Shown here: piece after piece, positions 1 to 8,182 of the stretch
How positions within the stretch are numbered: the stretch's first letter is position 1
Layout of the letters: each line of letters begins with the position of its first letter
Assembly (NCBI RefSeq): GCF_900102185.1
Contig: NZ_LT629690.1
Coordinates: 3,410,001-3,474,000, forward strand
DNA: 64,000 nt
Reading direction: 5' to 3'
Origin: Terriglobus roseus
GTDB lineage: Bacteria; Acidobacteriota; Terriglobia; Terriglobales; Acidobacteriaceae
Notes under the pieces: model-generated
Told to the model about the DNA's origin: nothing
Seen by the model: the letters and a program-made list of their open reading frames with translations, nothing else
The model's database searches: none
Program-made: the position numbers and the translations under genes

Positions 1-196
1 CGATCGCGTCGCCTTCAAACTGCACATCGCGCGGCGCACCCAGCGCCTGCAGCACACGCTGCCACCGTCGATCGGCGACGTTGGTTGGTTCGTCCAACAT
101 CAGGTTGAGGTTCACGTCTAACAGACGCGTGGTGTGCTCCGCTCGCTCCAGGTAGCGGCTCATCCAGTAAAGGCTGTCGGCAACTCGTGAAAGCAT
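1..196 (-). CDS. alpha-E domain protein (DUF403), N-terminal 65 residues only
   Basis: The reverse frame opens with ADSLYWMSRYLERAEH a few residues after the start, the signature N-terminus of alpha-E (DUF403) proteins. These helical proteins are usually encoded beside circularly permuted ATP-grasp and transglutaminase-like genes and are linked to peptide-ligase-type chemistry; the exact reaction is not established. The ATG at 196 is preceded by AGGAG at 208-212 (reverse strand). The gene runs off the left edge of the window, so most of the roughly 310-residue family length is missing and its usual partners cannot be checked. It is divergent from the exporter operon that follows. Confidence 0.85.
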   Translation of the reverse strand, partial: MLSRVADSLYWMSRYLERAEHTTRLLDVNLNLMLDEPTNVADRRWQRVLQALGAPRDVQFEGDAI

Positions 197-263
197 TTTG
201 GGAACAACTCCTGTGGAGAGTGGAGTCTAGAGTAACAACACCTGACCGAATCACCAGCATTTT

Positions 264-300
264 CGTCCGCTAATGGACACTTTATCCATTTATGGACACG
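264..300. promoter_or_regulatory. tandem palindromes, candidate activator (UAS) sites of the exporter operon
   Basis: Two imperfect inverted repeats built on TCC/GGA half-sites lie about 19 bp apart: GTCC-N6-GGAC at 265-278, and TCCAT-TT-ATGGA at 285-296 with matching outer T/A at 283 and 298. ATGGACAC occurs twice (273-280 and 292-299). Paired palindromes about two helical turns apart upstream of an operon encoding its own NtrC-type regulator resemble upstream activating sequences. I could not find a convincing -24/-12 (GG-N10-GC) promoter between here and the first gene, so the assignment is tentative. Confidence 0.4.
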
Positions 301-392
301 CCCGGTTCTCTGCCTCATCCGTAAGACCTATGAAACCAGCGTTTTAATTTTGCTGCGAAATGGCGCATGGCATGCGTATTCAGTACGTAACC

Positions 393-1652
393 ATGGACAT
401 CGCAAGGCCAGATCTAAAGCGCACAAAAGCTCGCCGCCGGGTGGTAATAGGCATCGTTGCGGCAATTGCCGTTGCTGTCACTGTTTACTTCGTCTCTCGC
501 CTGAAGCCCGGAGCGCCTGAGGTGGACCGTGCGTCTATCTGGACGGATACCGTGAAGAACGGCCCTCTGCTCAGGCAGGTGCGCGGACCGGGAACGCTGA
601 CGCCCCGCGAAGACAAGCTGCGACTGATTCCGTCGCAAACAGAGGCCACCGTGGTCCGCATCCTGGTACTGCCGGGTGCGCATGTGTCGCAGGACACGCC
701 GCTGATGGAGCTGGTGGATCCCCAGGTTTCGCAGGAATTGCTGGACGCACAGCTACAGCTGAAGGCCGCGGAAGCCGACCTGGTGAACACCAAGGCCAAG
801 CTACAGAGCGACCTGATGACGCAGCGCGCCGCGGCCGCCACCGTGACCCAGGACGAAAAGCAGGCCAAGCTGCAGGCTGAAACAGATAAACATCTTTACG
901 ACCTTGGAGTAATCAGCGGCCTGACCTACTCCGCCTCCAAGGGCAAGGCTGAAGAGCTGAACACGCGCAACGGCATTGAAGGCCAACGACTGACGCTGAA
1001 TGAGCGTGCGATCCAGACGCAGCTTGCTGTCCAGCAGACGAAGGTGGACCAGGCTCGTGCGCTGCTGGACCTCAAACAGAAACAGCAGGCAGCACTTACG
1101 GTTCGCGCTGGCATTAATGGTGTTCTGGTCGACCTGCCCCACCAGGTGGGCGAGCACATCGACGTGGGCACCACATTGGCCAAGGTAGTCCAGCCAGACC
1201 AATTGAAAGCCAGCCTGAAGATTCCAGAGACACAGGCCCGCGACATTTCGATTGGTCAGCCTGCGGAAGTGGACACGCATAACGGCGTGATCGAAGGCAA
1301 GGTGATGCGTATTGATCCTGCCGTTGTGAACGGCACCGTCACCGTGGATGTGGAGCTGGCAGGCGATCTACCGCAGGGCGCTCGGCCTGACCTGAGCGTG
1401 GACGGCACCATCAACCTGGAGAACATGGGTAGCGTTCTGCAGATTGGCCGACCGGCCAACGGCGCAGAAAACAGCACAATCAGCCTCTTCAAATTGAACT
1501 CCGACGGCAAAACAGCCGTAAGAGTCCCTGTACAGGTAGGACGGGGCTCGGTAAACAACCTTCGGGTTCTGAACGGACTGCAGGCTGGCGACACCGTCAT
1601 CCTGTCAGACATGTCCAAATACGACAACACAGACCGCATTCGCCTGGAATAA
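393..1652 (+). CDS. HlyD/MacA-type periplasmic adaptor (membrane fusion protein)
   Basis: Adaptor of a tripartite efflux system, expected to bridge the inner-membrane ABC permeases encoded downstream and the TolC-like channel at 8183. A basic N-terminus (about residues 8-16) precedes one membrane helix (about 17-35). Then come a biotinyl/lipoyl-like half around TEATVVRILVLPGAHV, a long heptad-rich hairpin (about 100-210), the second lipoyl half near INGVLVDLPHQVGEHI, and a beta-barrel domain, as in MacA/HlyD proteins. About 420 aa is normal. An in-frame ATG at 360 is also possible; neither start has a clear ribosome site, and 393 was chosen because it places the membrane anchor normally. First gene of the operon. 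Confidence 0.85.
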   Translation: MDIARPDLKRTKARRRVVIGIVAAIAVAVTVYFVSRLKPGAPEVDRASIWTDTVKNGPLLRQVRGPGTLTPREDKLRLIPSQTEATVVRILVLPGAHVSQDTPLMELVDPQVSQELLDAQLQLKAAEADLVNTKAKLQSDLMTQRAAAATVTQDEKQAKLQAETDKHLYDLGVISGLTYSASKGKAEELNTRNGIEGQRLTLNERAIQTQLAVQQTKVDQARALLDLKQKQQAALTVRAGINGVLVDLPHQVGEHIDVGTTLAKVVQPDQLKASLKIPETQARDISIGQPAEVDTHNGVIEGKVMRIDPAVVNGTVTVDVELAGDLPQGARPDLSVDGTINLENMGSVLQIGRPANGAENSTISLFKLNSDGKTAVRVPVQVGRGSVNNLRVLNGLQAGDTVILSDMSKYDNTDRIRLE

Positions 1653-1665
1653 GGAGAAGAAACGC

Positions 1666-2391
1666 ATGTCAAGCACGCAACCCGTCATCCACATTGATGG
1701 ACTCACAAAGGTCTTCTACACCGATGAAGTGGAGACGCATGCGCTCAGCGGCGTCCAGCTTGAGATTGGCCGCGGCGAATACGTGGCCATGAGCGGCCCT
1801 TCCGGCTGCGGCAAATCTACCCTGCTGTCCATCGTCGGACTGCTGGATACAGCCTCTGCCGGCAGCTACCAGCTCAATGGTCGTGAAGTTGCCGGACTGG
1901 ATTTTGCCGAGCGTTCGCGCATCCGCAACCAGGAGATCGGCTTCATCTTCCAGAGCTTCAACCTGATCGGCGACCTGACCGTTGCAGAGAACGTGGAACT
2001 GCCGCTCACCTATCGCGCTGGCATGTCTTCCACGGAACGCAAGCGTCGCGCACAGGAAGCGTTGGAGCGCGTGAACATGGCGCACCGTATGCGGCATTAT
2101 CCTGCACAGCTCTCCGGTGGTCAGCAGCAGCGTGTGGCTGTAGCGCGTGCACTGGCGGGTTCGCCGAGCATCCTACTGGCGGACGAACCGACCGGAAACC
2201 TTGATTCTAAGAATGGCGAAGCGGTGATGACGCTGCTGAAGGAGCTGCACTCCGACGGCGCGACCATCTGCATGGTGACGCACGATCCGCGCTTTGCCGC
2301 GCATGCGGAACGTCAGATTCATCTCTTTGACGGACGCGTGGTCAGCGAAGGCGAATTGAACGCACTGCTCAGCGAAGCCGCACTGGCATAA
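1666..2391 (+). CDS. ABC transporter ATP-binding protein, MacB/LolD type (first ATPase)
   Basis: Cytoplasmic ATPase that should power the FtsX-type permeases encoded downstream. It carries Walker A GPSGCGKST, Q-loop FIFQSFN, signature LSGGQQQRVA, Walker B ILLADEPTGNLDS and the switch histidine in MVTHD. At 241 aa it is the standard LolD/MacB nucleotide-binding-domain length. AAGGAG sits just ahead of the ATG, 13 bp after the adaptor stop. All catalytic motifs are canonical, in contrast to the second ATPase at 7452. The substrate cannot be read from the sequence; related systems export antibiotics, peptides or lipids, or act by mechanotransmission. Confidence 0.92.
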   Translation: MSSTQPVIHIDGLTKVFYTDEVETHALSGVQLEIGRGEYVAMSGPSGCGKSTLLSIVGLLDTASAGSYQLNGREVAGLDFAERSRIRNQEIGFIFQSFNLIGDLTVAENVELPLTYRAGMSSTERKRRAQEALERVNMAHRMRHYPAQLSGGQQQRVAVARALAGSPSILLADEPTGNLDSKNGEAVMTLLKELHSDGATICMVTHDPRFAAHAERQIHLFDGRVVSEGELNALLSEAALA

Positions 2392-2440
2392 ACCACCGCG
2401 GATATAGTTCGGCGACAGTTGCCCAGAAGGGACGACAACA

Positions 2441-4939
2441 ATGATGCTCGGCCAAAATTTCCAGTACGCATTTCGGCAATTGCGGCGCAGCCCCGTGTTT
2501 ACGGCAACTGCGCTGCTCACGCTGGCACTTGGCATCGGTGTCACCACGGCCATGTACAGCGTGGTGCGATCGCTGCTGCTGGAACCGCTGCCATATGCGC
2601 AGCCGGATCGTTTGGTCGCCATCGCTTTTCAATTCCCTAAGGAAAAACCCTCCACATCACAGGTGGGCTCTGTCGCTGATTTCCTGGTTGAACACGCGCA
2701 CTCCTTCTCCTCCTTTGGCATTGCGGATGGTGGCACGACCGCAGTGAATCTTGCACCGTCTGCCACTGGCGGTGGCCGCCCTTATCAAGTGCAGCAACTG
2801 CGTGTGTCGCGTGACTTCCTCCCCACCCTGGGTCTGCATCCTGCGTTGGGCCGCTTCTTCACCGCGGATGAAGATCGCAGTGGCGGTCCTCGCGCAGCAC
2901 TGATGAGCTATCGCCTTTGGCAGACTGCTTTTCAGGGTGACCCAACCATTGTGGGTCGCACCGTGCGCATCAACGGTGACGACGTTCCCGTCGTAGGCGT
3001 TCTTCCGGAAGGCGTACTCGGTGATCTCTATGGAGGGAATGCGCAATCAGCTGCGGCAGGGATCTGGCAGCCGCTTCAACTCGGTTCGAAAGATCCGGGT
3101 TACGACGGCGACAACTACCAGATGATCGCGCGCCTACGCGAAAGCGTAACCATTCCGCAAGCACAGGCAGAGATGCAGGCGCTGCAGCAAGCCTTTGCGC
3201 AGCAGCATGCCTGGTTCTATCAGTGGAAAGCGCCTAACGGCACGCTGAATGAGTTTCATGTGTGGCCGCTGCAGACAGCATTGGTCGGTGACGTTCGCGG
3301 CAGCCTCATCGTTCTGATGGATGCGGTCGCAGCAGTGCTGCTGGTGGCGTGTCTCAATCTCGCTGGTCTTACGGTTGCACGCAGCATCGCACGTTCACGC
3401 GAACTCGCGATGCGCACCGCACTGGGAGCAAGCCGTTCTGATCTGCTGCGCCTCATGCTCTCAGAGAGCATTCTGCTCGCCATCGGGGGCGCCCTGCTTG
3501 GCCTCATGGTGGCACGCACAGCAGCTATCGCATTCGTTGCGTATGCGCCCATCTCGCTTCCCCACTTCCATGCCTCTTCCAATCTCTGGATGATGGCGTT
3601 GGTGGAATGCGCTCTGGCTGCATGCGCCACGATTTGCTTCGGTCTGCTACCTGCCTTATTAGTGCTGCGTCGCGGCGTGAATGACAACCTGCGCGACGCA
3701 GGCTCGCAAGGTCAATCCGTTGGCTACGGCCGCACAGGCAGAGTGTTGGTCGTGGCACAGGTGGCTCTGGCATTCACCCTGCTGTCCGCAGCATCGCTCA
3801 CGCTGCATGCCTTCCTCAGCATGCGTTCTATCGCTCCCGGCTTTGATACGCAACAGATATCGATTGCCCAGGTGACGTTGAAAGGTGAGGCATACGCCAA
3901 CGCGCAACACACCGTGCAGTTGGTTCAAAGCGTATTGCAGGACCTTCAACAGCAGCCTGGAGTAAGACAAGTTGGCGCTGTGAATGGCCTTCCTTTGGAT
4001 CGTGGGCTGAATCTGAGTGGTGCTCCTGCGGACCACAAAGACCAACGGCGAGTCGTTAATGCACGCTTCGTAACCCCGCACTACATGCAAGCGTTGGGAA
4101 TCGCTCTGCTGCAGGGGCGCGATGTTACCGATGCAGACCGCTCCAACACACCACACATCGCCATTGCCAGTGAGACCGCGGTGAAGAAATGGTGGCCCAA
4201 CCAATCCGCACTTGGCCAGCGCATCACGATCGGTTCTGCAGGCGAATTTGAAATCGTAGGCGTCGCACAGGATACGCACGAGCGTTCGTTGATGGATCGT
4301 CCCGGTGTTCTCTTCTATATCCCGCTGACGCAGATCGACGACAAGTTCATGACCATGATCAACGGTTGGTTCCCGACGACCTTCGTCATTCGTCAGGCTG
4401 GCGGCGTGGATCTATCAGCCGCCGTTGCGCATGCAATTCAACAGGCTGATCCGGAACTTCCCGTCGCAAAGTTTGAACGCATGCAAACCGTGGTGGATGA
4501 AACAGTAGCCGCGCCACGTTTCTTCTCATGGATGTCCAGCGCCTTCGCCTCATTCACACTTCTACTCACTTCCATTGGTGTCTTCGGATTGCTGAGCTAT
4601 CAAGTGGTGCAACGCACGCGAGAAATCGGCGTCCGCATGGCGCTGGGAGCCAGCCGCAGCCGAGTGCTGACGCATGTATTGTGGCAGGGCATGGGCCTTA
4701 CGGCCATCGGGCTTTGCATTGGCATGCTGGCCTCCGCATATATGCCGCGACTGATTGACCGCATTCTGTCAGACTTTATCTTCACACCCGATGGCAGCCT
4801 GCACATGCCGCTTTTGCAACAAGTGAATGCAGCCGCCACCGCACTGATGCTGATGCTTTTGATTGCGGCAATTGCCAGCGCTCTTCCCGCGCGCCGCGCC
4901 GCTTCCATTGATCCCATGCGCGCGCTTCGCAGCGAATAA
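2441..4939 (+). CDS. ABC permease with duplicated FtsX/MacB domains (ADOP-type), first of pair
   Basis: Inner-membrane permease of 832 aa. The N-terminus QLRRSPVFTATALLTLALGIG and the following segment are typical of MacB periplasmic-core permeases. It has a first membrane helix (about 20-42), a periplasmic core domain, an FtsX block of three helices (about 285-420), then a second copy: a helix near 430-450, a second periplasmic domain, and a C-terminal FtsX block ending in ARRAASIDPMRALRSE. This duplicated layout is that of the acidobacterial ADOP permeases, which are mostly orphan; here it is flanked by ATPase, adaptor and TolC genes. A purine-rich GAAGGGA lies upstream of the start. Confidence 0.9.
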   Translation: MMLGQNFQYAFRQLRRSPVFTATALLTLALGIGVTTAMYSVVRSLLLEPLPYAQPDRLVAIAFQFPKEKPSTSQVGSVADFLVEHAHSFSSFGIADGGTTAVNLAPSATGGGRPYQVQQLRVSRDFLPTLGLHPALGRFFTADEDRSGGPRAALMSYRLWQTAFQGDPTIVGRTVRINGDDVPVVGVLPEGVLGDLYGGNAQSAAAGIWQPLQLGSKDPGYDGDNYQMIARLRESVTIPQAQAEMQALQQAFAQQHAWFYQWKAPNGTLNEFHVWPLQTALVGDVRGSLIVLMDAVAAVLLVACLNLAGLTVARSIARSRELAMRTALGASRSDLLRLMLSESILLAIGGALLGLMVARTAAIAFVAYAPISLPHFHASSNLWMMALVECALAACATICFGLLPALLVLRRGVNDNLRDAGSQGQSVGYGRTGRVLVVAQVALAFTLLSAASLTLHAFLSMRSIAPGFDTQQISIAQVTLKGEAYANAQHTVQLVQSVLQDLQQQPGVRQVGAVNGLPLDRGLNLSGAPADHKDQRRVVNARFVTPHYMQALGIALLQGRDVTDADRSNTPHIAIASETAVKKWWPNQSALGQRITIGSAGEFEIVGVAQDTHERSLMDRPGVLFYIPLTQIDDKFMTMINGWFPTTFVIRQAGGVDLSAAVAHAIQQADPELPVAKFERMQTVVDETVAAPRFFSWMSSAFASFTLLLTSIGVFGLLSYQVVQRTREIGVRMALGASRSRVLTHVLWQGMGLTAIGLCIGMLASAYMPRLIDRILSDFIFTPDGSLHMPLLQQVNAAATALMLMLLIAAIASALPARRAASIDPMRALRSE

Positions 4940-4959
4940 CGCAGAAAGGAAGGCCCAGG

Positions 4960-7419
4960 ATGAACGAGCTTTTTCAGAACATTCGTTACGCATGGCGTAG
5001 CCTGCGCAACGCTCCGCTCTTCACCATGACGGTGATCCTTACGCTCGCTGTGGGTGTCGGCCTGAACACAGCCATCTTCACCATGGTCGATTCTGTTCTG
5101 CTACGACCGCTGGGTTATCACGATGCCAATCGCATCGTTGCACTCGGCACTCTCAAGCTACAGAGCGGCCACCTGAATCCGCGCATCGGTGGCGCAGACT
5201 ACAGAGACCTGCAGCAGGTACAAGGACTGGAATCCGTCTCCTACTACTACCTCTACGGCAAGTCCGGCATCTCCGTCGCAGGACAGGCATACTATCTACC
5301 CATTGGCGGAGTTAGCCCAACCTTTCCCAAGGTGATGGGCGTTGTTCCGGTCGCCGGAACTACATTCCGCGAAGATGACGACGCAGCAGACAAAGCCATG
5401 GTCAGCGAATCCTTCGCGCTCGATCACTTCGGCTCTGCGCAGAATGCTCTCGGTCAAACAATCAAGGCCGCTCGCGCCTACACCATTGTCGGTGTACTCC
5501 CTGCAGGATTCAGTTTTCCTCGTCAAAGTGAAGTCTGGCTGGAAGAGCTCATCCAACCTGAAGTGCAGAACCGCACTGCCTACAACCAGTGGGCTGTCGG
5601 CAAGCGTCGTGAGGGCGTCTCACAAAAGCAACTTGATGCGGAACTAGATGGACTCTCGCATCGCCTGCAACTGACGTATCCCGAAGAGAAAACAAACGCA
5701 CTCGTTGCGCGCTCTCTGCAAGAATCCATCGTCGGCAACCTGCGTCCCACGCTGCGCTTGCTCATGGGTTCAGTCGGCATAGTGCTGCTCATCGTCTGCG
5801 CAAACGTGACACATCTTCAACTGGTCCGCTCCACGCGTATGCGCCGCGCTATCAGCGTGCGTGCTGCGCTCGGTGCCACACGCAAAGACCTCCTCATCCG
5901 CGCCATGACGGAGTCGCTGTTGCTTGCCATTGCCGGTGGTGTTGGCGCACTCGCTGTGGCTGCATTCGGCCTGCGTGCACTTACACACATGGCTCCGCCG
6001 GACACACCGCGCCTCGCGGACATCCATCTCAATCGCGATGTCTTTCTCTTCTCGCTCGCAGTCAGCGTAGTGCTGATGCTGCTGACGTCCATCCTGCCCG
6101 TGTGGCGCTCATGGCGACTTGATCCTGCCACCGTTCTGCGTGCTGACTCTGAACGCACCAGCGAAAGCCGCCGCTCTGTACGCCTGCGTGACGGGCTCAT
6201 CGTTGCGGAAGTCGCCTTCACGCTCGCGCTTTCCGTCACTGCAGTCACACTCACGCGCCAACTCATGCAGGATGCGCAACAGGAACTCGGTTTCCAACCG
6301 CAACACCTGCTCATGGTGGACACCCACCAGGTTTCCAACGATGCTTACCCCGGCCTTAGCAGTGAAGGCCAGGAAACGCCCCAGCTACTTGCAGAACGCC
6401 AGGCATGGCGTCTTCGTCGCATGGCACGTCTTGATGCTCTTCTGACATCCGTTCGCAAAACACCCGGTGTGGAAGCCGCTGCCGCTATTGACGGCGCGCC
6501 CATGGGAGCAGGCAGTCCGGATGTGGGCTACGCCATCCGCGGACGCACCGTCTTCGCACCCGGCGTAACGTTGCCTTATGCAGACGTGCACACCGTCACT
6601 CCAGAGATCTTCGCCACAATGGGCGTTCCCATCCTGCGTGGGCGCAACCTCACTGACGCAGATAACTTCGGTGCAGCGAAGGTTCTCGTAATTAACCAGG
6701 CGCTCGCTGATGAACAGTTTCCCCACGCCGACCCCATTGGCCAGCAGATCATGTGTGGCCTCGATAGCAAGGGCGAGTGGTGGACCATCGTTGGTGTTGT
6801 CGGCAATGTGCGTCATGACAATCCCGGAACACCTGCAGGCACCGCGTTCTACATCCCATTGGCACAACATCCTGCACGCGCTTCTGACATTCAGCTCATC
6901 GCTCGCACCAAGATCGATCCCGCGATCATGACCAGGCAACTGAGCACCTCCATTCAGAACAACTTTCCAGATGTTGCCGCAACTGCATCCACGCTGAAAG
7001 AAAACATCGGCGAAAGCCAGCGCACCGATCGTTTCCGCAGCACGCTGCTCGCGTCCTTCGCAGCAGTTAGCCTGTTGTTAGCGGCTGTTGGAATGTATGG
7101 CGTCACGGCCTACTCCGTTGCACAGCGACGCTTTGAATTTGCTCTGCGATTCGCACTCGGAGCACAACGCGAACAGCTTGCAGGAATGGTGCTGCTTCAT
7201 GCCGCGGCTGTCGCAGCGCTCGGCATCCTCACTGGTGTGATTGGCAGCATCGCTTTGATGCGCGTGGTCAGCGCAAACGTGGGCAAGCTACCGAATGCTG
7301 ATGCTTCATCCTTTGTCATCGCAGCAGCACTGGTCTTTGTTCTGGCCATTGCAGCAACCGTCATACCAAGCCAACGCGCTGCATCCACGGAGCTGATGCA
7401 GGCTTTACGCGCGGAATAG
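4960..7419 (+). CDS. ABC permease with duplicated FtsX/MacB domains (ADOP-type), second of pair
   Basis: Second 819-aa permease of the same architecture as its upstream neighbour. It starts NIRYAWRSLRNAPLFTMTVI and ends RAASTELMQALRAE, with two periplasmic MacB-core domains and two FtsX helix blocks. A good ribosome site (AAAGGAAGG) lies in the 20-bp gap after the first permease. The two proteins are clearly paralogous but diverged, so they probably form a heterodimer or two alternative complexes with the two ATPases encoded on either side. No ATPase domain is fused, unlike E. coli MacB. Confidence 0.9.
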   Translation: MNELFQNIRYAWRSLRNAPLFTMTVILTLAVGVGLNTAIFTMVDSVLLRPLGYHDANRIVALGTLKLQSGHLNPRIGGADYRDLQQVQGLESVSYYYLYGKSGISVAGQAYYLPIGGVSPTFPKVMGVVPVAGTTFREDDDAADKAMVSESFALDHFGSAQNALGQTIKAARAYTIVGVLPAGFSFPRQSEVWLEELIQPEVQNRTAYNQWAVGKRREGVSQKQLDAELDGLSHRLQLTYPEEKTNALVARSLQESIVGNLRPTLRLLMGSVGIVLLIVCANVTHLQLVRSTRMRRAISVRAALGATRKDLLIRAMTESLLLAIAGGVGALAVAAFGLRALTHMAPPDTPRLADIHLNRDVFLFSLAVSVVLMLLTSILPVWRSWRLDPATVLRADSERTSESRRSVRLRDGLIVAEVAFTLALSVTAVTLTRQLMQDAQQELGFQPQHLLMVDTHQVSNDAYPGLSSEGQETPQLLAERQAWRLRRMARLDALLTSVRKTPGVEAAAAIDGAPMGAGSPDVGYAIRGRTVFAPGVTLPYADVHTVTPEIFATMGVPILRGRNLTDADNFGAAKVLVINQALADEQFPHADPIGQQIMCGLDSKGEWWTIVGVVGNVRHDNPGTPAGTAFYIPLAQHPARASDIQLIARTKIDPAIMTRQLSTSIQNNFPDVAATASTLKENIGESQRTDRFRSTLLASFAAVSLLLAAVGMYGVTAYSVAQRRFEFALRFALGAQREQLAGMVLLHAAAVAALGILTGVIGSIALMRVVSANVGKLPNADASSFVIAAALVFVLAIAATVIPSQRAASTELMQALRAE

Positions 7420-7451
7420 CACACAGTATTTACGAAGTATCGAGTAAACCG

Positions 7452-8132
7452 ATGATTGAACTGAAGAACATTGAACGAAGCTACAAACACGCCGTTGGCG
7501 AGACATGGGTTCTGCGTCGCATCAACATCACCGTGCGTCCCGGCGAATTCATCACGCTGATGGGCCCCAGCGGCGCTGGCAAATCCACACTGCTGAATGT
7601 GCTGGCAATGCTTGACGATGGATGGCGCGGCGAATACTGGCTGGACCATGAACCGATTCACGTCATGAATCGCAAGCAGCGCTCAGAAGTTGCTCGCCGC
7701 AAGATCGGCATGGTTTTCCAGAGCTTCCATCTGCTGGATGACCTCACCGTTGCGGAAAATATCGAGCTTCCTCTCAGCTACAAAAACATGCCGCGCAGCG
7801 AACGTCAGGCACTCGTAGCCGACACACTTGATCGCTTTCAAATCGTCGGCAAAAAGGATCTGTATCCTTCGCAGCTATCCGGTGGTCAGCAACAGATTGT
7901 GGGTGTTGCGCGTGCTGTTATTCACAAGCCCGAACTTCTGCTTGCCGATGAGCCCACGGGCAATCTGCATTCCGCACAGGCGGCAGAAGTTATGCAGCTC
8001 TTCACCGAACTGAACCGTGCAGGCACCACTATCGTCCAGGTAAGTCACTCCATTGAAAATGCGCGCTTCGGTTCACGCATCATCGAACTGCGCGACGGCT
8101 GGATGACACCGGAAAACGAAACGCCCGCATGA
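7452..8132 (+). CDS. ABC transporter ATP-binding protein (second ATPase, altered signature)
   Basis: A 226-aa ATPase of the MacB/LolD class: Walker A GPSGAGKST, Q-loop MVFQSFH, Walker B LLLADEPTGNLHS. It differs from the first ATPase at two conserved places: the signature reads LSGGQQQIVG instead of LSGGQQQRVA, and the switch region reads VSHS rather than VTHD (the histidine is kept). Walker A lysine and the catalytic glutamate are intact, so it should still bind and probably hydrolyse ATP. The stop overlaps the possible upstream ATG of the TolC gene (ATGA at 8129-8132), indicating translational coupling. Confidence 0.9.
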   Translation: MIELKNIERSYKHAVGETWVLRRINITVRPGEFITLMGPSGAGKSTLLNVLAMLDDGWRGEYWLDHEPIHVMNRKQRSEVARRKIGMVFQSFHLLDDLTVAENIELPLSYKNMPRSERQALVADTLDRFQIVGKKDLYPSQLSGGQQQIVGVARAVIHKPELLLADEPTGNLHSAQAAEVMQLFTELNRAGTTIVQVSHSIENARFGSRIIELRDGWMTPENETPA

Positions 8133-8182
8133 CACTCTTCTCTTCCCCAACGGAACAACCGCAATCTACGAAGGATCGACTG

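Noticed and set aside
197-392. Sigma54 -24/-12 promoter for the exporter operon
   Set aside because: Each TGC candidate near 257, 312 and 352 lacks a GG at the required 12-base offset; none was convincing enough to list.
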